A stretch of DNA of 40,027 bases. Source: Betaproteobacteria bacterium (GTDB lineage Bacteria > Pseudomonadota > Gammaproteobacteria > Burkholderiales > Casimicrobiaceae). A program made the position numbers and the translations under genes. The stretch lies in contig JAAFJI010000006.1 in assembly GCA_013298045.1 (NCBI GenBank), forward strand, positions 1-40,027. The letters run 5' to 3'. Numbering within the stretch: the first letter of the stretch is position 1; every line of letters begins with the position of its first letter. Shown here piece by piece: positions 15,922 to 23,862 of the stretch. Below the pieces are notes generated by a model. The model was given only the letters and a program-made list of their open reading frames with translations, made no database searches and was not told the DNA's origin.

Positions 15922-17649
15922 CTACTGCGCGAGCTTCGACCGCAGTAAGGACGCGACCTCAGAAATCGGCACTTTCGCCGCGACCGTATCGCGCCGCGCC
16001 TGATACTCAACGACGCCCTCTTTCAAACCGCGATCGCCGACGGTGATGCGATGCGGAATACCGATCAATTCAAGTTCGGCGAACATGACGCCTGGGCGTT
16101 CGCCGCGATCGTCTAGCACGACATCGACGCCGGTCGCTGCGAGTTCCGCGTAGAGTTTGTCGGCAGCGGCTTTCACCTCCGCGCTGCGGTCGTAGCCAAG
16201 CGCCGCAATCGCCACCGTGAACGGTGCCATCGCTTCGGGCCACACGATACCGCGCTCGTCATGGTTCTGCTCAATTGCAGCGGCGACCACGCGTGTGACG
16301 CCGATACCGTAGCAGCCCATCCACATGACTTTTTCGGTTTGATCTTGCGCCAGGTAGTTGGCTTTGAGCGCGTCAGAATATTTAGTGCCGAGGGCGAACA
16401 CATGACCGACTTCGATACCGCGACGCATCTTCAACACGCCCTTGCCATCGGGCGACGGATCGCCTTCGAGGACGTTGCGAATGTCTGCAACCACATCGGG
16501 CTCTGCGCAATCGCGTCCCCAGTTGCCACCGGTGACGTGGTAGCCCGATTCGTTTGCGCCGCAAACGAAATCGCTCATCGCAGCCGCTGTCCGATCGGCG
16601 ATCACGATCACTTTTCCGGGGTGCGCCTTGCCGTGGCGTGGGATCGGCCCGCAATAGCCCGGTTCAACGCCCAAATGTGCTTCGATTTCTTCCGGCGTTG
16701 CAGGACGCGAATTGGCAAGCTCTTTCAATTTGCCGAGTTTGACTTCGTTCACCATGTGATCGGCGCGCAGCATGCAAAGCACGAAGCCCGCGTCGCTCAT
16801 GTACATCATCGCCTTAAGCTGCTTTTCGAGCGGCAACTTAAGGAAGTTGCCCACGTCCTCGCAGGTCTTTTGCCCAGGCGTGTGAACGAGCTCGAGCGAC
16901 TTTGTGGCTGCTGCGCGAGGCGATGCTGGTGCGACCGCTTCCGATAGCTCGATATTCGCCGCGTAGTCAGAGTCGGGGCAATACGCAATCACATCCTCGC
17001 CGCTCTCTGCGAGCACTTGAAATTCGTGCGACGCGAAGCCGCCGATGTTGCCGGTGTCAGCGGCAACGGGGCGGAATTCCAATCCGAGGCGTTCGAAAAT
17101 TTTCACGTAAGCGTCGTACATGACTTGATAGCTCTTGGTGAGCCCGCCTTTATCGACGTCAAACGAATACGCATCTTTCATGATGAATTCACGCGAACGC
17201 ATCACACCGAAACGCGGGCGACGCTCGTCGCGAAACTTCGTCTGGAGGTGATAGAAGTTGCGCGGCAATTGACGCCATGAGCGAAGCTCTTGCCGTGCGA
17301 TATCGGTGATGACTTCTTCGGAGGTAGGCTGCACGATGAAATCGCGATCATGGCGATCTTTGATCCGCATCATCTCCGGGCCCATCTTGTCCCAGCGGCC
17401 TGATTCTTGCCACAGCTCTGCCGGCTGAATCACCGGCATCAAAAGCTCAATCGCGCCCGCACGATTCATCTCCTCGCGAATCACGTTTTCCACCTTGCGC
17501 AAAACACGCACGCCCAGCGGCATCCACGAATAAATGCCAGCGCCCAGTTTTTTGAGCATGCCAGCGCGCATCATCAGCTGGTGCGAGATGATTTCCGCTT
17601 CAGCGGGGGCTTCTTTGGTTGTAGAAAGGAAGAAGTTGCTTAATTTCAT
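15922..17649 (-). CDS. proS: Prolyl-tRNA synthetase
   Basis: This 575-residue protein is the bacterial-type class II enzyme, close to the E. coli length. Visible parts are the N-terminal [20 protein letters not shown] (motif 1 region), the PTSEE loop (108-112) that recognises ATP and proline, motif 2 [21 protein letters not shown] (139-159), the inserted editing domain at about 230-400 with the [18 protein letters not shown] segment, motif 3 [17 protein letters not shown] (about 448-464) and the anticodon-binding domain at the end. It charges tRNA-Pro and removes misacylated alanine. The spacer to the divergent gene at 17826 is filled by an inverted repeat of unusual type. Confidence 0.97.
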   Translation of the reverse strand: MKLSNFFLSTTKEAPAEAEIISHQLMMRAGMLKKLGAGIYSWMPLGVRVLRKVENVIREEMNRAGAIELLMPVIQPAELWQESGRWDKMGPEMMRIKDRHDRDFIVQPTSEEVITDIARQELRSWRQLPRNFYHLQTKFRDERRPRFGVMRSREFIMKDAYSFDVDKGGLTKSYQVMYDAYVKIFERLGLEFRPVAADTGNIGGFASHEFQVLAESGEDVIAYCPDSDYAANIELSEAVAPASPRAAATKSLELVHTPGQKTCEDVGNFLKLPLEKQLKAMMYMSDAGFVLCMLRADHMVNEVKLGKLKELANSRPATPEEIEAHLGVEPGYCGPIPRHGKAHPGKVIVIADRTAAAMSDFVCGANESGYHVTGGNWGRDCAEPDVVADIRNVLEGDPSPDGKGVLKMRRGIEVGHVFALGTKYSDALKANYLAQDQTEKVMWMGCYGIGVTRVVAAAIEQNHDERGIVWPEAMAPFTVAIAALGYDRSAEVKAAADKLYAELAATGVDVVLDDRGERPGVMFAELELIGIPHRITVGDRGLKEGVVEYQARRDTVAAKVPISEVASLLRSKLAQ

Positions 17650-17662
17650 TTGATGATGCGGA

Positions 17663-17790
17663 CGAATAACAGGTGCAAAAGACGAATGCGCTCCGCGCTA
17701 GACGAATGACGAGTGACGCAATGCAGAGGTAAGTTGACTCCCCGACCCAAGTATTTCGTCATTCGTCATTGGTCTTTTCGACCTGTCGCG
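17663..17790. repeat. Long imperfect inverted repeat between proS and its divergent neighbour
   Basis: ACAGGTGCAAAAGACGAATG (from about 17670) and, further on, GACGAATGACG are matched in inverted order by CGTCATTCGTCATTGGTC (17757-17774) and TTTTCGACCTGT (17774-17785). Inside the left arm, GACGAATGCGCTCCGCGCTA (17681-17700) followed by GACG is a small palindromic unit like those in the repeat at 21341-21529. The promoters of both flanking genes must lie within or beside it. Confidence 0.6.
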
Positions 17791-17813
17791 AAGCGACAAA
17801 CAACATTTTCCCC

Positions 17814-17819
17814 TATTCT
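17814..17819 (+). promoter_or_regulatory. Possible -10 box of a leaderless message
   Basis: TATTCT lies six bases before the ATG at 17826. Transcription would begin at or beside the start codon. No ribosome-binding site is present. The match to TATAAT is four of six, so this is one of the weaker examples of the pattern. Confidence 0.35.
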
Positions 17820-17825
17820 TGACTC

Positions 17826-18692
17826 ATGCTCGATTTCAATCCGGTTCGTGTACTTCTGCCGCCATCAGGCATCGTGGCGATGCCGCTGGTGCTTGACTCG
17901 CCGCACAGTGGGGTTCAATACCCGAAGGACTTTCACTACGCCTGCGATTTCGCGCGGCTTCGCAAGGCCGAGGATACCGACGTTGACGATCTATATGCTC
18001 CGGCTACAGAGCTCGGCGCGACGCTGGTCTGCGCCGAATTTCCAAGAAGCTATATCGACCCGAATCGTCGCGTCGAGGATGTCGATACATCGATGATCGA
18101 CGGTCATTGGCCACACGTGGTTGATCATTCGCCAAAGACGAAATCCGGCATTGGGCTCATCTGGCGCTTGCTTGATATCGATGTGCCGATTTACTCGCGA
18201 AAGCTCTCGGTCGCAGAGATCGAATCGCGCATCGCAAATTGTCATGCGCCTTACTGGCAATCGGTTCGCGGTGCGATTGAGAAAGCATTCGCGCAGCACA
18301 GGCGCGTGTTTCACATTAATTGCCACTCGATGCCCGAAGAGGCGGGCGGTTTGTCGTGGGTGAAAAAGGGGACGAAGTTTCCCGATATCGTGCTTGGGGA
18401 TCGTGACGGATCGACCTGCTCGTCGGGATTCACTGCAATGCTGCACGACGCGTTTCGCGGCGAAGGGATGAGCGTCGCGATCAACGATCCGTACAAGGGC
18501 GTTGAGATCGTCAAGCAATTCGGACGACCGTTTGAGGATCGACACAGCGTTCAAATCGAGATCAATAGGCGGCTATACATGAATGAGGCGACCCGCGAAC
18601 GCAATGCAAACTACGAGACTTTGAAGCGCTCTCTGCAGCGAGTGCTGAGCGCCACACGCGCATTCATTGTGAACTCGCAAGTGCGACCCTGA
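17826..18692 (+). CDS. N-formylglutamate amidohydrolase family protein
   Basis: This 288-residue protein has the N-formylglutamate amidohydrolase (FGase) fold: PLVLDSPHSGVQYPKDF (20-36), DTDVDDLYAPATELGATLV (50-68), the signature ARYIIDPNR seen here as RSYIDPNRRVEDVD (74-87), and FHINCHSMPEE (about 162-172) with a likely zinc-binding histidine pair. The family includes HutG, which makes glutamate and formate at the end of one histidine-degradation route. No hut genes are nearby, so the substrate may be another N-acyl amino acid; I leave the symbol blank. The gene is transcribed divergently from proS. Confidence 0.85.
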   Translation: MLDFNPVRVLLPPSGIVAMPLVLDSPHSGVQYPKDFHYACDFARLRKAEDTDVDDLYAPATELGATLVCAEFPRSYIDPNRRVEDVDTSMIDGHWPHVVDHSPKTKSGIGLIWRLLDIDVPIYSRKLSVAEIESRIANCHAPYWQSVRGAIEKAFAQHRRVFHINCHSMPEEAGGLSWVKKGTKFPDIVLGDRDGSTCSSGFTAMLHDAFRGEGMSVAINDPYKGVEIVKQFGRPFEDRHSVQIEINRRLYMNEATRERNANYETLKRSLQRVLSATRAFIVNSQVRP

Positions 18693-18708
18693 CCGAAACC
18701 AATTTTTT

Positions 18709-18737
18709 TAGGCGATTTCGACGAGTGTCGCTCCTAC
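18709..18737 (-). repeat. REP-like palindrome (GTAGGAGCGAC type)
   Basis: On the minus strand it reads GTAGGAGCGACACTCGTCG and on to CGCCTA. The arms TAGGAGCGA and TCGCCTA pair with a two-base gap. It begins with the GTAG foot of RAYT-linked REPs. It ends seven bases before the next gene's ATG and supplies the TAC of that gene's possible -10 box TACAAT (18735-18740). Confidence 0.65.
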
Positions 18738-18743
18738 AATTGC

Positions 18744-19889
18744 ATGATGCAGTTTTCCATCCCCGACCCGCGCGCTTTTCCTATCTACGAAGCAAGCGCG
18801 AGCAACGTGCTCATTGATCAATCGCTCGCTTCTCTCGGCGCTGAAGTTGCGGTCATCGCCGAGAAAGAGGAAACCGAACTTCGCGAACGAATGCGCGCTT
18901 CGCTGCTCGCCGGCGACGTCGGTGAAATCGGCGATGCAGTCGCGCGCGCGCCATCGCTTGCGGTGCTGCGCATGCTCTTGCGTGTGCTCGCCAGCGCGCA
19001 CGTAGAGGCCGGGCGCTTGCGGGCAGGCGAGACGGCGCTTCCGACGACGGTGTTCGCAATGCCGATCGTCATTGTTGCGGCGAACGCATCGCCGATCCAA
19101 ATTCCTGGCGCGCTACCAAACATCGCGGAATTCATCGAGGTGATGAAAGCCAACGGCGCATTGCGCGGCAATCAGACGTTTACGATGTCCAACGCTCTTG
19201 CGTCAACGAACGCGTTTTCATTGGAGAAATTGCCGAGTACGCTCGCTTGGTGGCAACTTGAGAAGCAATCGCAAATTGCCGTTGAGAAAGCATCGATGCA
19301 GTTGCCGGCAAATCAGGAAAGTGTTTTTCTACGCTTTCTCGTCGGCACTGCGCTTGCTGGCCCCGGTGTTGATTTGCTCAATGAAAAAGACACAGGCAAA
19401 TGGGGGATGCCGTTGACGCAAGCGTTTTCGAAGCAACTCGGCGGCGGTTCGATGTCGTTACTTGCGCTGCCACGGCCACCGCGCACGCCGCTCGCGGCGC
19501 TCTTTCAGGGGCGTGCCGCGCAGCGCGAAGTCTCGTTGCAGCTCTTTGCCACGAACGCGATTCGAAAGTTTCGTTCGAGTGTTGGCGAGCCAGAAGCTGT
19601 CATCTCTGCGCACAGAACAACTGACGGCGGCGAAGTTCGCCTCTCGCTATCGAATGCACTCGATGAAAAAGGTGCTGAAGGTTTTCGCGCTGCGCTTTTC
19701 CCCACCGATCGTGCGCAAGACATCGTGACTGCAATGCAAGATTTGCTGCGCGAATGCAACGTGGAGAACGTCACAGTGCTCGCCGATGTTTTCCCCGATC
19801 ACGATCCGGAGACGAATCTACCGTGGTTCTTTCGTGCCGATGTGTTGGAAGAGAATGTGGCAAGAGCGTTGCGCTCGACCTTGCACTAA
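18744..19889 (+). CDS. Protein of unknown function
   Basis: An open frame of 381 residues with codon use like its neighbours; I do not recognise the family. It has no signal peptide and no clear membrane segment; PTTVFAMPIVIVAANASPIQIPG (about 100-122) is the most hydrophobic part. Other possible landmarks are a central LEKLPSTLAWWQLEKQSQ and a C-terminal VTVLADVFPDHDPETNLPWF. Two ATGs stand side by side at 18744 and 18747. The second is six bases after TACAAT, which favours 18747 on a leaderless message. A REP-like palindrome abuts the start, and no ribosome-binding site is seen. It is not clearly linked in function to either neighbour. Confidence 0.7.
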   Translation: MMQFSIPDPRAFPIYEASASNVLIDQSLASLGAEVAVIAEKEETELRERMRASLLAGDVGEIGDAVARAPSLAVLRMLLRVLASAHVEAGRLRAGETALPTTVFAMPIVIVAANASPIQIPGALPNIAEFIEVMKANGALRGNQTFTMSNALASTNAFSLEKLPSTLAWWQLEKQSQIAVEKASMQLPANQESVFLRFLVGTALAGPGVDLLNEKDTGKWGMPLTQAFSKQLGGGSMSLLALPRPPRTPLAALFQGRAAQREVSLQLFATNAIRKFRSSVGEPEAVISAHRTTDGGEVRLSLSNALDEKGAEGFRAALFPTDRAQDIVTAMQDLLRECNVENVTVLADVFPDHDPETNLPWFFRADVLEENVARALRSTLH

Positions 19890-19922
19890 TTCAGATCGGT
19901 CACCCATAGAATATTCCGCTTG

Positions 19923-20008
19923 TGCCGCATTAAACATGAGTTTAGCGAGCATTTTTGCGCATAGCATAAACGGTATTTTAGTCAACTTTGGATCGCTTAA
20001 ATAGGGCA
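19923..20008. repeat. TGCC-family inverted-repeat element (86 bp)
   Basis: The left end TGCCGCATTAAAC and the right end CTTAAATAGGGCA fit the family consensus in about 10 of 12 positions each and lie at the family spacing. It starts 33 bp after the stop of the unknown gene, and its right end meets a possible gene fragment. Confidence 0.65.
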
Positions 20009-20177
20009 TAGGCAGGAAGTGCCATATCCCGCCACGGAAATCACGGTTGTGGCGCGAAACAGGAACTACGTAGACGTTTTGGGCTCCAAATTCCCTTGCT
20101 TGATGAGCCCAAGCAGCATTCAACTCATCTCTCTCGCCACCCGGTGACCACTGTGGTGTAGCACTAGCGCCCCGCAC
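20009..20177 (-). pseudogene. Possible remnant of a protein gene
   Basis: On the minus strand an open stretch directly after a TAG encodes about 56 protein-like residues, including SPGGERDELNAAWAHQARE, then FGAQNVYVVPVSRHNRDFRG and GIWHFLP. The composition looks like real protein and unlike a random frame, and its codons are less GC-rich than those of the neighbours. The frame then runs into the inverted-repeat element and the antisense of the preceding gene. No start with a ribosome-binding site is seen. I cannot name the family; it could still be chance. Confidence 0.35.
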
Positions 20178-20178
20178 C

Positions 20179-20184
20179 TAGAAT
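20179..20184 (+). promoter_or_regulatory. Possible -10 box of a leaderless dsbB message
   Basis: TAGAAT lies eight bases before the dsbB ATG at 20193, with no Shine-Dalgarno sequence between them. The transcript would start at or within a base or two of the start codon. Confidence 0.5.
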
Positions 20185-20192
20185 CTTCTTCC

Positions 20193-20702
20193 ATGAACCC
20201 GCTCAATCTGTTTCCTTCGCGCCGCACCGCCTACGCCTTCGGCTTCGCCGTCTGCGCCGCGTTGATGGCCTACGCCTACTACCTTCAGTACGTGAAAGCG
20301 CTTGAGCCCTGCCCGATGTGCTGGTTTCAGCGCGGCGCTTTGCTTTTGATGGCGATCGTGTTTTTAATTGGCGCGATCGTGAAAACCGAGCAACGCGGCG
20401 CCCGCGTGCTCGCGCTCGGAACCCTGCTCACCGGCGGTCTTGGTGTCGGTCTCGCGGCGCGTCATCTGTACATCCAGTCGCTGCCAGCCGACCAATTGCC
20501 GAGCTGCGGAATGGGCATTACCTACATGCTTGAGTCGCTACCGTTCCTCGACGTGTTTTCGCGCGCCCTCAAAGGTTCGGTCGAATGCAACAAAATCGAT
20601 TTGATCTTGGGGCTGCCAATTCCCGCGTGGAATTTGATCTTCTTCGCGCTCGCCGTGATCGCAGCGTTTCTACTGATCGGTCACAAGGCACGCAGATCAT
20701 GA
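20193..20702 (+). CDS. dsbB: Disulfide bond formation protein B
   Basis: This 169-residue inner-membrane protein has four membrane segments (about 13-31, 46-63, 71-90 and 143-163). It carries both DsbB cysteine pairs: CPMC at 40-43 in the first periplasmic loop, and Cys105 with Cys132 in the second. It reoxidises DsbA and passes the electrons to quinone. Length and layout are normal for the family. It stands alone, with no dsbA or nhaB beside it. The start is set by the match to the family and by the TAGAAT box just upstream. Confidence 0.95.
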   Translation: MNPLNLFPSRRTAYAFGFAVCAALMAYAYYLQYVKALEPCPMCWFQRGALLLMAIVFLIGAIVKTEQRGARVLALGTLLTGGLGVGLAARHLYIQSLPADQLPSCGMGITYMLESLPFLDVFSRALKGSVECNKIDLILGLPIPAWNLIFFALAVIAAFLLIGHKARRS

Positions 20703-20738
20703 TTTACGCCAGATTAGAGAAATGACTTCTTGTGCGTA

Positions 20739-20824
20739 AGCCCAATAAAACGGAGCCGAAAGTCAAAATACATATTACACAAATATCGCGATAAGTGGCG
20801 AAAAATACCATATTCTTCGAGGCA
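20739..20824. repeat. TGCC-family inverted-repeat element (86 bp), degenerate
   Basis: The left end AGCCCAATAAAA matches the consensus in 10 of 12 positions and the right end TATTCTTCGAGGCA in about 10 of 14. The two ends pair poorly with each other, but the spacing is that of the family. The interior is A-rich on the plus strand. It lies between dsbB and the rpsO promoter. Confidence 0.5.
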
Positions 20825-20896
20825 TTGATACGTGAATATGTAAATACTAAAATAGTAGCGACCGTAGCCAATCGCACGGAAAGTCGAAAAACCTTT

Positions 20897-20902
20897 TATA
20901 AT
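20897..20902 (+). promoter_or_regulatory. -10 box of the rpsO promoter
   Basis: A perfect TATAAT. No good -35 hexamer is visible at the usual distance. It would give rpsO a leader of about 95 bases, in which TCTCTCCG and GCGGCTAAAAGAGA can pair. Such a leader could hold an S15 binding site, but that is inference. Confidence 0.55.
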
Positions 20903-20999
20903 CACTAGCTTACTTCGAAAACCATATCGCCTTATCGGGGTGTTTTGAGCAATCAAAAACTCTCTCCGTTTGGCGGCTAAAAGAGAAAGAGAAATCACT

Positions 21000-21269
21000 A
21001 TGGCACTCACGCCAGCACAAACCGCCGAGATCATCAAAACGCACGGTCGCGGCGCCAACGACACCGGCTCCACCGAAGTGCAAGTGGCACTGTTGACTGC
21101 AAACATCAATGGTCTGTCGGATCACTTCAAGAGCCATGCCAAAGATCACCACAGCCGTCGCGGTCTGCTCAAGATGGTTAACAACCGTCGCGCATTGCTC
21201 GCGTACCTGAAAAACACCGATCGCGCGCGCTACCAAGCGCTCATCGAAAAACTCGGACTGCGCAAGTAA
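21000..21269 (+). CDS. rpsO: 30S ribosomal protein S15
   Basis: With the ATG at 21000 the product has 89 residues, the standard length. An upstream in-frame start would add ten residues with no family match. The sequence shows the S15 features: [16 protein letters not shown] (about 24-39), [20 protein letters not shown] (about 43-62) with the rRNA-binding HSRRG, and [23 protein letters not shown] at the end. S15 binds the central domain of 16S rRNA early in 30S assembly. It is followed by a strong terminator and then pnp, the conserved rpsO-pnp order. Confidence 0.98.
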   Translation: MALTPAQTAEIIKTHGRGANDTGSTEVQVALLTANINGLSDHFKSHAKDHHSRRGLLKMVNNRRALLAYLKNTDRARYQALIEKLGLRK

Positions 21270-21286
21270 ATTTGCGCGAATGCATG

Positions 21287-21326
21287 AGGCCGCAATCTTC
21301 TTAGAAGATGCGGCCTTTTTGTTTTT
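21287..21326 (+). terminator. Strong terminator after rpsO
   Basis: AGGCCGC pairs with GCGGCCT and the inner ATCTTC with GAAGAT, followed by TTTTTGTTTTT. It lies 18 bp after the rpsO stop, so only part of rpsO transcription should reach pnp. Confidence 0.92.
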
Positions 21327-21340
21327 GCGCCGCGCAAATT

Positions 21341-21529
21341 TAGGACGTCGCTACGCTAGGACGACGCGCTACGCGCTAAGACGTCGCTTCGGCAAGACGG
21401 AACAAAAGCCTCTGAAATTTCACGAGAGAGTTATGGATAAAGCAGAACAACGATTGCACAGCTTTGCGTCCTAGCACGCAGTGCGTCGTCCTAGCGCGAA
21501 GCGCGTCGTCTTAGCGAAGCGACGTCCTA
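21341..21529. repeat. 47-bp near-perfect inverted repeat built from small palindromic units
   Basis: The left arm (21341-21387) and the right arm (21483-21529) match as inverted copies with about five mismatches. Each arm is made of two to three tandem units of the form AGGACG-WCGCGCTACGCGCT, each itself able to fold into a tiny hairpin. More degenerate units extend inwards on both sides. The 95-bp centre shows no gene. Transcribed from either side, it would form one long double-stranded stem. Confidence 0.85.
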
Positions 21530-21616
21530 GTGCGCGAGTCTCCGATCCAAATCAAGATTTCTTCACTGTCGTAACAACCCGCGCAAGACGCGCACTAAAA
21601 AGAAAGGTACCAGCCG

Positions 21617-23755
21617 ATGCTGACCGCAATTAAAAAGTCCATTCAATATGGCGCACACACACTCACATTAGAAACCGGCGAAATCGGCCGCCAAGCCGAC
21701 GCCGCCGTCATGGTGAGCTTGGATGACACCGTGGTGCTTGTCACCGCCGTGGCAAAAACGAGCGTGAAAGAAGGGCAAGATTTCTTCCCGCTCACCGTCG
21801 ACTATCAAGAGAAGTTCTACGCTGCCGGAAAAATTCCAGGCGGCTTCTTCAAGCGCGAAGGTCGTCCGACCGAAAAAGAAACGCTCACCTCGCGTTTGAT
21901 CGACCGTCCGATTCGCCCGCTGTTCCCGGACGGTTTCTACAACGAAATTCAAATCATCGCGACCGTGATGTCGATGGATCCGGAAATCGATCCGGATATT
22001 CCTGCGATCATCGGCGCGTCGGCTGCGCTCGCACTCTCTGGCGTGCCGTTCGCTTCGCCAATTGGCGCAGCACGCGTCGGTTACGCGAATGGTCAATACA
22101 TCCTGAACCCGACCGCAACGCAACTCAAAACTTCCGAGATGGATCTTGTCGTTGCCGCCACCGAAACCGCTGTGATGATGGTGGAATCGGAAGCGCAGGA
22201 ACTCGCCGAAGACGTTATGCTCGGCGCGATCTGGTGGGGCCACGCGCAACAGCAAGCCGTGATTGACACGATTCACGCGCTCGTTGAAGAAGCTGGCAAA
22301 CCCGCTTGGGATTGGCAACCACCGGCGAAAGATCCAGCGCTCGTTGCCAAGTGCGTCGAAGTCGCGGGCCTAGGCTTCGATGAAGCCTACAAAATCAAAT
22401 CGAAGAGCGCGCGCAGCGCGAAGCTCAAAGAGGTGTACGCAGCCGCTTACGAAGCACTGGTGCCAGCCGATGCGGAGTCAGGCTTGAAAAACGTGGTCGC
22501 GGGCGAACTCTTTGCCATCGAAGCAAAAACCGTTCGCGAACAAATCCTTCGAGGCGAGCCACGCATCGATGGTCGCAACACGCGCACCGTGCGTCCGATC
22601 GCTGTGCGCACTGGTGTGCTTCCACGCACCCACGGCTCGGCACTCTTCACACGCGGCGAAACGCAAGCGCTCGTGGTCGCCACACTCGGCACCAAGCAAG
22701 ACGAGCAAATCATCGACGCGCTCGGCGGCGAATACCGCGATCGCTTCATGCTTCACTACAACATGCCGCCATACGCGACCGGCGAAACGGGTCGAGTAGG
22801 ATCGCCCAAGCGCCGCGAAATCGGTCACGGTCGTCTTGCGAAGCGTGCGTTGATTGCTGTGTTGCCGCCCGAGAAAGATTTCTCATACTCAATGCGTGTC
22901 GTCTCCGAGATCACCGAATCGAATGGCTCGTCCTCGATGGCTTCCGTCTGCGGCGGCTCGCTCGCGCTGATGGACGCAGGCGTTCCGCTCAAAGCACCGG
23001 TTGCGGGTATCGCGATGGGTCTCATCAAGGATGGTGGACGTTTCGCGGTACTCACCGACATCTTGGGTGACGAAGATCACTTGGGCGACATGGATTTCAA
23101 AGTGGCAGGCACCGATCGCGGCGTCACCGCGTTGCAAATGGATATCAAAATCCAGGGCATCACCAAAGAAATCATGGGCGTTGCGCTCGCGCAAGCGAAC
23201 GAAGCGCGTTTGCACATTCTGAAGATCATGCACGACGCGCTGCCGCATGAGCGCACCGAGATGAGCGCTTACGCGCCGCGCATGGTGACCTTCAAGATCA
23301 ATCCAGAGAAGATTCGCGATGTGATCGGCAAAGGTGGCGCAGTCATTCGCCAGTTGACCGAAGAAACCCGTTGCCAAATCGATATTCAAGACGACGGCAC
23401 AATCACGATTGCTTCGCCGAACGCAGACGATCTCGCCGAGTGCAAAAAGCGCATCGATGCGATTACCGCTGAGGTTGAAGTCGGCAAGGTCTACGAAGGT
23501 CCGATCATCCGCATCATGGACTTCGGTGCCGTGATTCAGCTGCTCCCAGGTCGCGACGGTTTGCTGCACATTTCGCAAATCGCCAACGAGCGCGTGAACG
23601 CGGTGACGGACTACCTCAAAGAAGGTCAAGTCGTCAAAGTCAAAGTGCTTGGTTTCGACGACAAAGGCAGAGTGAAGCTTTCGATGAAAGTGCTGCTCGC
23701 CGAACAGGCCGAAGCCGACAACGCCGCAGTCCAGCAAGGTCAGCAGCAACAGTAA
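21617..23755 (+). CDS. pnp: Polyribonucleotide nucleotidyltransferase (PNPase)
   Basis: This 712-residue protein has the complete PNPase layout: a first RNase PH domain (about 1-145, with [18 protein letters not shown]), an alpha-helical linker, a second RNase PH domain (about 310-545) with the catalytic segment [16 protein letters not shown], a KH domain (about 555-610, [12 protein letters not shown]) and an S1 domain (about 620-690, [19 protein letters not shown]). It degrades RNA from the 3' end with phosphate and is the core of the degradosome where one exists. AAAGG stands about nine bases before the ATG. The long inverted repeat upstream is a possible control site, since PNPase commonly controls its own leader. 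Confidence 0.98.
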   Translation: MLTAIKKSIQYGAHTLTLETGEIGRQADAAVMVSLDDTVVLVTAVAKTSVKEGQDFFPLTVDYQEKFYAAGKIPGGFFKREGRPTEKETLTSRLIDRPIRPLFPDGFYNEIQIIATVMSMDPEIDPDIPAIIGASAALALSGVPFASPIGAARVGYANGQYILNPTATQLKTSEMDLVVAATETAVMMVESEAQELAEDVMLGAIWWGHAQQQAVIDTIHALVEEAGKPAWDWQPPAKDPALVAKCVEVAGLGFDEAYKIKSKSARSAKLKEVYAAAYEALVPADAESGLKNVVAGELFAIEAKTVREQILRGEPRIDGRNTRTVRPIAVRTGVLPRTHGSALFTRGETQALVVATLGTKQDEQIIDALGGEYRDRFMLHYNMPPYATGETGRVGSPKRREIGHGRLAKRALIAVLPPEKDFSYSMRVVSEITESNGSSSMASVCGGSLALMDAGVPLKAPVAGIAMGLIKDGGRFAVLTDILGDEDHLGDMDFKVAGTDRGVTALQMDIKIQGITKEIMGVALAQANEARLHILKIMHDALPHERTEMSAYAPRMVTFKINPEKIRDVIGKGGAVIRQLTEETRCQIDIQDDGTITIASPNADDLAECKKRIDAITAEVEVGKVYEGPIIRIMDFGAVIQLLPGRDGLLHISQIANERVNAVTDYLKEGQVVKVKVLGFDDKGRVKLSMKVLLAEQAEADNAAVQQGQQQQ

Positions 23756-23818
23756 TTAGAAGAAGAACGGGGGATGCGCGCGACGGTGAGCCTAAAACCC
23801 AGTTAGCGCGCCACTAGC

Positions 23819-23855
23819 AACGCCTGCTTTCGGTAACGAATGCAGGCGTTTTTTC
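23819..23855 (+). terminator. Terminator after pnp
   Basis: AACGCCTGC pairs with GCAGGCGTT, with an inner TTCG/CGAA pairing, followed by a T run. It lies between pnp and the convergent membrane-protein gene that ends at 23863. Confidence 0.92.
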
Positions 23856-23862
23856 TTTGCCA

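Noticed and set aside
20857-20942. A further 86-bp element ending at CTTATCGGGGTG before rpsO
   Set aside because: The right end is a fair match but the left end at the expected place is not; the copy at 20739-20824 fits better.
21341-21529. CRISPR-like repeats between rpsO and pnp
   Set aside because: The units are directly adjacent palindromes without spacers of even length, and they are inverted between the two arms; no cas gene is near.
22889-23749. A 286-codon open frame antisense to pnp
   Set aside because: Same shadow composition and no family resemblance; pnp is certain on the other strand.
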